Positions 58,501 to 64,000 of a DNA stretch of 64,000 nt are shown here, one piece after another. The stretch is from Kutzneria kofuensis (GTDB lineage Bacteria; Actinomycetota; Actinomycetes; Mycobacteriales; Pseudonocardiaceae). A program made the position numbers and the translations under genes. Numbering within the stretch: the first letter of the stretch is position 1; each line of letters opens with the position of its first letter. The DNA is taken from NCBI RefSeq assembly GCF_014203355.1, contig NZ_JACHIR010000002.1:434001-498000 (forward strand), written 5' to 3'. The notes beneath the pieces are model-generated. The model saw only the letters and a program-made list of their open reading frames with translations. It had not been told where the DNA came from and did no database searches.

Positions 58501-59496
58501 TCAGTCGGCTCGCTCCGGCGGCGGCGTGCGGATCGTGCGGATCTCGGGTCTGCCGTCGCCACGGGTCCGATCGGTCCCCTCGTGCCATCGGCCGGCGGCC
58601 CTGCGGGTGAGCGTCGTGAGCCAGCGGAACACGGCCGAATCGGAGGCAACCGCCCGTCCGGGTTGCGCGGTCGGGCTCTCGTCGGTGGGCAGCATGCGGT
58701 CGACCAGGGTCAGCGCACGGGTGGTCAGCTCGGGCAGCAGCCCGTGGACGCGGGCGGCCACCTGCGCCGCCGGCGTGAGGATGATCTCCGGCCGCCCGCG
58801 GAGCCCGGCGCGCACGATGGCCCGGGCGGCGCGTTCGGCGTCCATGGTCAGGAACGGCAGGCTGTCGGCGATGGTGAACCACGCGTGCTCGGCGGTCTTG
58901 TTCCCCTTGAACAGGGCATTGTCGGGCGAGCCGGTCCGCATCAGCCCGGGAACGGCGGTGGTGACGCTGATGCCGTACTTGGCCAGTTCCACGCACAGCC
59001 CCTCGGAGAAGCCGACGGCGGCGTGCTTGGCGGCGGCGTAGGGCAGCAGGTGCGGGGCCGGCACCTTGCCGCCCAGCGACGTCACCGTGATGATCCGGCC
59101 CCGGCCGGCGCGGCGCATCACCGGCACGGCCGCGAGCACGGGATACGCCACGCCCCAGTACATCGTGCCCATCGCCATGGTGAAGTCGTCGACGTCCATC
59201 GCGGCCACTGGACCGACCTGGATGGTGCCGGCATTGGTGACGAGGACGTCCAGGCGGTTGAAGTCGGCCACCGCCCGCGCGACCAGCGCGTCGGCGTCCG
59301 CGCGCACCGAGACGTCCGCGACGACGGCACTGACGGTGGCTCCCTCCCGTCGCAGCGCCTCACCGGCGGCGGTGATGCCCTCCGCCGACCGGGCGCACAC
59401 CACCAGGTCGAAGCCCTGCCGGGCGAGTTCACGGGCGAGCAGGTAACCGAGGCCCCGGCTGGCCCCGGTCACCACCGCCACCGGCCGCCCGTTCAC
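58501..59496 (-). CDS. SDR oxidoreductase with C-terminal extension
   Basis: A 331-residue short-chain dehydrogenase: VVTGASRGLGYLLARELARQG, NAGTIQVGP, catalytic Ser in TVTSLGGKV and YAAAKHAAV (Tyr-x-x-x-Lys). After the fold, about 80 residues include a hydrophobic helix and a basic, Arg-rich end, as in the membrane-associated classical SDRs of actinobacteria. The substrate is not known. The ATG overlaps the stop of the small upstream gene (ATGA). Confidence 0.88.
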   Translation of the reverse strand: MNGRPVAVVTGASRGLGYLLARELARQGFDLVVCARSAEGITAAGEALRREGATVSAVVADVSVRADADALVARAVADFNRLDVLVTNAGTIQVGPVAAMDVDDFTMAMGTMYWGVAYPVLAAVPVMRRAGRGRIITVTSLGGKVPAPHLLPYAAAKHAAVGFSEGLCVELAKYGISVTTAVPGLMRTGSPDNALFKGNKTAEHAWFTIADSLPFLTMDAERAARAIVRAGLRGRPEIILTPAAQVAARVHGLLPELTTRALTLVDRMLPTDESPTAQPGRAVASDSAVFRWLTTLTRRAAGRWHEGTDRTRGDGRPEIRTIRTPPPERAD

Positions 59497-59720
59497 CGGC
59501 GGAACCAGCGCTTGCGCCTGCCGTCCCGGCTCGGCACGGCGATCGACCGGTGGCGGCGGGCCAGGTGGGCCACGCTGCCCACGGACATCAGCAGCAGCTC
59601 CTGGTCGGCCGTCGGGCGGCCGTCGGCCATCGCCTGCTCGGCACGGGCCAGCGTCTCCAGCTCGTCCAGCCGTCGTCCGACGGCATCCGGTATTGCAGCG
59701 GGGATCTCGTGCACGCTCAT
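59493..59720 (-). CDS. Small protein of unknown function upstream of the SDR
   Basis: A 75-residue hydrophilic protein (SVHEIPAAIPDAVGRRLDEL... ending KRWFRR). The helix DELETLARAEQAMADGR is followed by QELLLMSVGSVAHLARRH. No family recognised. Four-base overlap with the SDR gene and similar codon use support it as a real gene. It is divergent from the cytochrome oxidase gene. Confidence 0.6.
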   Translation of the reverse strand: MSVHEIPAAIPDAVGRRLDELETLARAEQAMADGRPTADQELLLMSVGSVAHLARRHRSIAVPSRDGRRKRWFRR

Positions 59721-59885
59721 GGTCACGCCTCCGGCCGCTCGGGAATCAGGGCGGCAGTACCCGTCCGGAACCGGCTCAATCCGAGTGTCACTCGAACGGA
59801 CCACGGCCAATCCGCGCCACGAGGTTTGTTCCCGCCCCGAGCAGGTAGCCCGGGCCGGCAGTCGACCACGGCGTGAGGAGCGGCA

Positions 59886-61640
59886 ATGGCGGCCACGATC
59901 GAGCAGACACCGGTGCGGCTGGCGCCGGCGATGCGCGCGCCCAAGGGATCCGTGCTGCTCAGCCTGTTCCGCACGACCGATCACAAGCAGATCGGGGTCA
60001 TGTACCTGACCACGTCGTTCTTCTTCTTCGTGGCCGGTGGCGCGATGGCCCTGCTGATGCGCACCGAACTGGCCCGGCCGGGGCTGCAGTTCCTGTCCCA
60101 GGAGCAGTACAACCAGCTGTTCACCATGCACGGCACGATCATGCTGCTGCTCTATGCCACCCCGAACCTGTTCGGCTTCGCCAACTTCATCCTGCCGCTG
60201 CAGATCGGCTCGCCGGACGTCGCCTTCCCGCGGCTGAACGCGTTCGCCTACTGGGCCTACCTGTTCGGCGGCCTGATCGTGCTGGGGAGTTTCATCACCC
60301 CCGGCGGGGCGGCCGACTTCGGCTGGTTCGCCTACACGCCGCTGTCGGACGTCATCCGCTCCCCCGGCATCGGCGCGGACCTGTGGATCACCGGCCTGAT
60401 CCTGTCCGGCCTCGGCACCATCCTCGGCGGCGTCAACATGATCACGACCGTTGTCTGCCTGCGCTGCCCGGGCATGGTCATGTTCCGGATGCCGATCTTC
60501 ACGTGGAACATCCTGATCACCTCGATCATGGTGGTGATGGTCTTCCCGCTGCTGACCGCGGCCCTGTTCGGCCTGCTGGCCGACCGGCAGCTCGGGGCGC
60601 ACGTGTTCGACCCGCACAACGGCGGCTCGATCCTCTGGCAGCACCTGTTCTGGTTCTTCGGCCATCCCGAGGTCTACATCGTCGCGCTGCCCTACTTCGG
60701 CATCATCTCCGAGGTCCTCCCCGTGTTCAGCCGAAAACCGGTGTTCGGCTACAAGGGGCTGGTGTTCGCCACGCTCGCCATCGCCGCGCTGTCGCTGACC
60801 GTGTGGGCGCACCACATGTTCGCCACCGGCGCGGTGCTGCTGCCGTTCTTCTCGTTCATGACCTTCCTCATCGCCGTGCCGACCGGGGTGAAGTTCTTCA
60901 ACTGGATCGGCACCATGTGGCGAGGGCAGCTCACCTTCGAGACGCCGATGCTGTGGAGCCTGGGCTTCCTGCTCACCTTCCTGCTCGGCGGCCTCACCGG
61001 CATCCTGCTCGCGGCGCCGCCGATCGACTTCCACGTCACCGACAGCTACTTCGTGGTGGCCCACTTCCACTACGTGCTGTTCGGCACCATCGTGTTCGCC
61101 ACGTTCGCCGGCATCTACTTCTGGTTCCCCAAGATCACCGGGCGGATGCTCGACGAACCGTTGGGCAAGCTGCACTTCTGGACCACGTTCATCGGCTTCC
61201 ACACGACATTCCTGGTGCAGCACTGGCTCGGCGCGGAAGGAATGCCCCGCCGCTACGCCGACTACCTCGGCAGCGACGGCTTCACCACGCTGAACACGGT
61301 CTCCACCATCGGCGCGTACATCCTGGGCGCCTCCACACTGCCGTTCATCTGGAACGTCTTCCGGAGCTACCGCTACGGCGAACGGGTGGAGGTGGACGAC
61401 CCCTGGGGCTTCGGCAATTCCCTCGAATGGGCCACCACCTGCCCGCCGCCCCGGCACAACTTCACCTCGCTGCCGCGGATCCGCTCCGAGCGTCCCGCGT
61501 TCGAACTGCACTATCCGCACATGATCGACCGGCTGCGCGACGAGGCCCACGTGACGCCGACCGCCGCGCCGTCGGAAGTCGGCGCGGCGGCCGTGCAGTC
61601 CGACACCGGCTCGGACCAGGGCGATCCGAAAAAGAAGTGA
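59886..61640 (+). CDS. ctaD: Cytochrome c oxidase subunit I
   Basis: A 584-residue heme-copper oxidase subunit. Ligands are in place: the heme-a histidine in TMHGTIM; the CuB/Tyr site [17 protein letters not shown]; the two CuB histidines in WAHHMFATG; and heme a3 and a histidines in HFHYVLFG. K-pathway features ([10 protein letters not shown]) are kept. It is the proton-pumping A1-type core. No other cytochrome oxidase or bc1 subunit lies beside it, so this is an orphan or second copy of ctaD, paired instead with DUF4383 and hemerythrin genes. Confidence 0.97.
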   Translation: MAATIEQTPVRLAPAMRAPKGSVLLSLFRTTDHKQIGVMYLTTSFFFFVAGGAMALLMRTELARPGLQFLSQEQYNQLFTMHGTIMLLLYATPNLFGFANFILPLQIGSPDVAFPRLNAFAYWAYLFGGLIVLGSFITPGGAADFGWFAYTPLSDVIRSPGIGADLWITGLILSGLGTILGGVNMITTVVCLRCPGMVMFRMPIFTWNILITSIMVVMVFPLLTAALFGLLADRQLGAHVFDPHNGGSILWQHLFWFFGHPEVYIVALPYFGIISEVLPVFSRKPVFGYKGLVFATLAIAALSLTVWAHHMFATGAVLLPFFSFMTFLIAVPTGVKFFNWIGTMWRGQLTFETPMLWSLGFLLTFLLGGLTGILLAAPPIDFHVTDSYFVVAHFHYVLFGTIVFATFAGIYFWFPKITGRMLDEPLGKLHFWTTFIGFHTTFLVQHWLGAEGMPRRYADYLGSDGFTTLNTVSTIGAYILGASTLPFIWNVFRSYRYGERVEVDDPWGFGNSLEWATTCPPPRHNFTSLPRIRSERPAFELHYPHMIDRLRDEAHVTPTAAPSEVGAAAVQSDTGSDQGDPKKK

Positions 61641-61699
61641 GGCGTAGTGCAGGACAGTGCGGGTAGTCGGCGGGACCGACGAAGAATCGAGGCGCTCCC

Positions 61700-62182
61700 A
61701 TGAGCAGCAAACAGCCACTCGCCCCGTCGCGGAATCTGGCCAGCACGCTGGCCCTGGTCGTCGGCGCGGTGTTCCTGCTGGTCGGCATCCTGGGCTTCAT
61801 CCCGGGCGTGACGACCGACTACGACATGATGGGCTTCGCCGGTCACGACTCGATGGCGAAGCTGTTCGGACTGTTCCAGGTCTCCGTGCTGCACAACATC
61901 GTCCACCTGGTGTTCGGCGTGGCCGGCATCGCGCTGGCCCGCACCGCCCGCACGGCGGCGGCCTATCTGGTGGTCGGCGGCGTGATCTACCTGGTGCTGT
62001 GGATCTACGGCCTGGTCATCGACCAGCAGAGCCGGGCCAACTTCGTGCCGCTGAACACCCCCGACAACTGGCTGCACTTCGGGCTCGGGATCGGCATGAT
62101 CGCGCTCGGGCTGCTCGCGTACCGCGCGGTCCGCGCCGGCACGGCCACGGGCGTCGACGACCTTGGTGGGAGGAAGGCGTGA
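61700..62182 (+). CDS. DUF4383-family membrane protein
   Basis: A 160-residue membrane protein with four helices (about 14-36, 56-84, 92-112 and 128-148). The LALVVGAVFLLVGILGFIPGVT opening, LGLFQVSVLHNIVHLVFGVAG and NTPDNWLHFGLGIGMI define DUF4383. Its function is unknown; homologues often accompany cytochrome or stress genes in actinobacteria. The stop overlaps the hemerythrin gene start. Confidence 0.88.
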   Translation: MSSKQPLAPSRNLASTLALVVGAVFLLVGILGFIPGVTTDYDMMGFAGHDSMAKLFGLFQVSVLHNIVHLVFGVAGIALARTARTAAAYLVVGGVIYLVLWIYGLVIDQQSRANFVPLNTPDNWLHFGLGIGMIALGLLAYRAVRAGTATGVDDLGGRKA

Positions 62183-62757
62183 GCACGACTTCCGACGAGG
62201 AACTGGACGTCATCGAGTTGCTCCTGCGACAGCACCGGGAGATCAAGGGGCTGTTCAGCAAGGTGGAGATGTCCACCGGCGACCAGCGCCGGCAGGCGTT
62301 CGAGCGGCTGGTGCACCTGCTGGCCGTGCACGAGACGGCCGAGGAGGAGGTCGTCCACCCGGCGGCCCGGGAGGCGGGCGTCGACCAGGTCGTGCGGGCC
62401 AGGCTGCGGGAGGAGCACGACGCCAAGGAAGTGCTGCAGCAGTTGGACAAGCTCGGGCCCGACGCCGAGCACTTCATGGAGGCCTTCCGCCAGCTGCGCC
62501 AGGACGTGGCCGAGCATGCCGAGCACGAGGAGCGCGAGGAGTTCCCGGCGCTGCGCGCCCGGCACGACCGGGACCGGCTCAAGACGATGGCGGCGGCGGT
62601 CCGGGCGGCGGAGGCCATCGCGCCGACGCATCCGCATCCCGGCGTGGAGAGCGGCACCGCGAATGTTGTCGTCGGCACGCCGACGGCGCTCGTGGACCGG
62701 GTCCGCGACGCGATCCGCAAGGTGATGGGCCGCAGCACGACCGGCACGTCCGAATGA
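62179..62757 (+). CDS. Hemerythrin HHE-domain protein
   Basis: A 192-residue four-helix protein with the di-iron-type histidines and glutamates: LLRQHREIKGLF, LLAVHETAEEEVVHPAA, REEHDAKEVL and EHAEHEEREEFPAL. It may bind oxygen, nitric oxide or iron. The GTG start has GGAGG upstream and overlaps the DUF4383 stop, so ctaD, DUF4383 and this gene are probably one unit. Confidence 0.9.
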   Translation: MSTTSDEELDVIELLLRQHREIKGLFSKVEMSTGDQRRQAFERLVHLLAVHETAEEEVVHPAAREAGVDQVVRARLREEHDAKEVLQQLDKLGPDAEHFMEAFRQLRQDVAEHAEHEEREEFPALRARHDRDRLKTMAAAVRAAEAIAPTHPHPGVESGTANVVVGTPTALVDRVRDAIRKVMGRSTTGTSE

Positions 62758-62759
62758 CC

Positions 62760-62793
62760 GGTGAGGGGCGCCGCCCGATCGGCGCCCCTCACC
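62760..62793. terminator. Bidirectional terminator at the end of the hemerythrin operon
   Basis: Perfect 14-bp stem (62760-62773 with 62780-62793), 6-nt loop. It follows the hemerythrin stop by two bases and overlaps the stop of the converging Nramp gene. Confidence 0.8.
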
Positions 62794-64000
62794 CTTGCAC
62801 CACCAATAGCATGTTCAGGCCGCAGATGACCGCCGCCACCAGGGTTCCCAGGACCACGGTCGGGCGGCGGTTCACCGTCTTCCCCATCACGTCCGGTCGG
62901 CTGGTCAGCACCACCAACGGAACCAGCGCGAACGGCAGGCCGAAGGACAGCACGACCTGACTGATCACCAGCGCCGTCGTCGGGTCCACACCCGTGCACA
63001 GCAACACCAGTGCCGGGGCCATCGTCACGAGCCGGCGCACGGCGGTCGGGATCTTGGCGCCGAGGAAACCGGTCATCACCATCTCCCCCGACCGCGTGCC
63101 GACGCAGGCCGAGGCAAGGCCGGCAATGAGCAACGCCAGCGCGAACACCAGGCCGACCGTCGGTCCCAGCGCGCTGGCCAGGCCGGCCCGGATCTCGTCG
63201 ATGGTCTCGAAGGCGCCGCCCCGACCGTGCAACGCGGCGGCGGCGATCATCAGCATCGCCAGGTTCGCCACGCCGGCGATACCCAGCGCCACCAAGATGT
63301 CACCGCGGATGCTCCGTAGGGTGCGACGGCCATCCCCGCCGCTGGTCAGTCCGGAGTGGAGATACACGGCGTGCGGCATCACCGTCGCGCCAACGATTCC
63401 GCACGCGAGCAGGACGCCGTCCCCGTCGCCGATGCTGGGCACCAGACCGCCGAACGCCTCGCTGCTGACGCCGGCGCGGCCGATCTGCCACAGGAACGCC
63501 AGCACGACCGCCATCAGCAACACCGCGATCGTCACCGTGAACCGACGCCGCCCGGCCGGCGCGGCCGCCAGCACCACACAGGTGCCGACGGCGGTCGCCA
63601 GGCCCGCCGCCGGCATCGGCATGCCGAACAGCAGGTGCAGGGCCAGCGCCGCGCCGACGAACTCGGCCAGATCCGTTGCCATCACGACGATTTCCGCCTG
63701 CGCCCACATCAGCCACACCACCGGCCGCGGCCACCGCTCCCGGCACAGCTCGGGCAGGCTCCGCCCCGTGGCCAGGCCCAACTTCGCCGACAGGTACTGC
63801 ACGAACATCGCCACGACGTTGGCCAGGCCGATCACCCACAGCAGCTGGTAGCCGTGCCGTGCGCCGGCCGCCATGTTGGTGGCGAAGTTGCCCGGGTCGA
63901 TGTAGGCGACGGCGACCACGAACGCCGGCCCGACCAGGGTCCAGCCGGGGCGGACGGCCTTGGCCCGGGCGGTCGCGACCGGCGCCGAGCCGACCGGGGA
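62789..64000 (-). CDS. mntH: Nramp-family divalent metal transporter, 5' end outside window
   Basis: At least 404 residues of an Nramp/MntH proton-coupled Mn/Fe importer; the start lies beyond base 64000. The first-helix metal motif is IDPGNFATNM and the sixth-helix motif MPHAVYLHS, both diagnostic. About ten membrane helices are visible. The upstream part visible (VRPGWTLVGPAFVVAVAY) is in frame and confirms that the gene continues. Its stop lies in a terminator shared with the converging hemerythrin gene. Confidence 0.94.
   Translation of the reverse strand, partial: SPVGSAPVATARAKAVRPGWTLVGPAFVVAVAYIDPGNFATNMAAGARHGYQLLWVIGLANVVAMFVQYLSAKLGLATGRSLPELCRERWPRPVVWLMWAQAEIVVMATDLAEFVGAALALHLLFGMPMPAAGLATAVGTCVVLAAAPAGRRRFTVTIAVLLMAVVLAFLWQIGRAGVSSEAFGGLVPSIGDGDGVLLACGIVGATVMPHAVYLHSGLTSGGDGRRTLRSIRGDILVALGIAGVANLAMLMIAAAALHGRGGAFETIDEIRAGLASALGPTVGLVFALALLIAGLASACVGTRSGEMVMTGFLGAKIPTAVRRLVTMAPALVLLCTGVDPTTALVISQVVLSFGLPFALVPLVVLTSRPDVMGKTVNRRPTVVLGTLVAAVICGLNMLLVVQG

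Overview
The window is high-GC DNA with actinobacterial habits: many GTG starts, four-base ATGA/GTGA overlaps inside operons, leaderless-looking promoters, and GC-driven false reading frames opposite almost every gene. A lysine/alanine-tailed HU, an hsp18/rheA pair, DUF6292, DUF6098 and a MAB_1171c-type protein point to the Pseudonocardiaceae (Amycolatopsis/Kutzneria-like). This placement is an inference from gene content. No rRNA, tRNA, insertion sequence or CRISPR array was found. Both end genes are cut by the window: a solute-binding lipoprotein at the left and an Nramp transporter at the right.

Layout. 0-5.3 kb: a membrane GGDEF/EAL protein translationally coupled to a Tat-type solute-binding lipoprotein, then hupB. 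5.4-12.9 kb: an NCS1 nucleobase permease and a TetR-controlled acyl-CoA operon (SDR, NDP-forming acyl-CoA synthetase, acyl-CoA dehydrogenase, enoyl-CoA hydratase) with two palindromic operators at the divergent promoter. 13-18 kb: an ABC exporter in operon with a secreted beta-propeller/phosphoesterase. 18.1-22.6 kb: succinate dehydrogenase sdhCAB divergent from a LysR regulator. 23-28 kb: an AbiTii-domain protein, an esterase/monooxygenase pair, and a decaying stretch holding an AraC remnant and an alpha/beta-hydrolase remnant. 28-38.3 kb: methyltransferase, SRAP DNA-protein crosslink protein, STAS protein, Ppx/GppA phosphatase, a 7-copy 30-bp repeat array, phytoene-desaturase-like oxidoreductase, RecQ-like helicase and an epimerase. 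38.4-43.3 kb: a three-subunit, Cys-type formate dehydrogenase. 43.3-47 kb: STAS plus HATPase-GAF-SpoIIE regulators, a zinc alcohol dehydrogenase and DUF6292. 47-50.4 kb: hsp18 and rheA with four operator copies, a CYP152 P450 and an SDR. 50.4-54.3 kb: a second molybdopterin oxidoreductase that lacks the usual N-terminal cluster cysteines, and a MEDS-STAS protein. 54.4-56.9 kb: a tightly overlapped XRE regulator, ImmA/IrrE metallopeptidase and MAB_1171c membrane protein. 57-64 kb: secreted proteins, an SDR, an orphan cytochrome oxidase subunit I with DUF4383 and hemerythrin proteins, and the Nramp transporter.

Themes. Redox and respiratory enzymes (Sdh, formate dehydrogenase, the second molybdoenzyme, CtaD) alternate with stress and partner-switching regulators (three STAS loci, SpoIIE phosphatase, RheA/Hsp18, SRAP, RecQ). 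The best candidates for something under-described are the XRE-ImmA/IrrE-MAB_1171c cassette, the cysteine-free molybdoenzyme with its small partner, the OleT-like P450, and a repeat element that occurs once as a perfect 22-bp inverted pair and once as seven direct copies.
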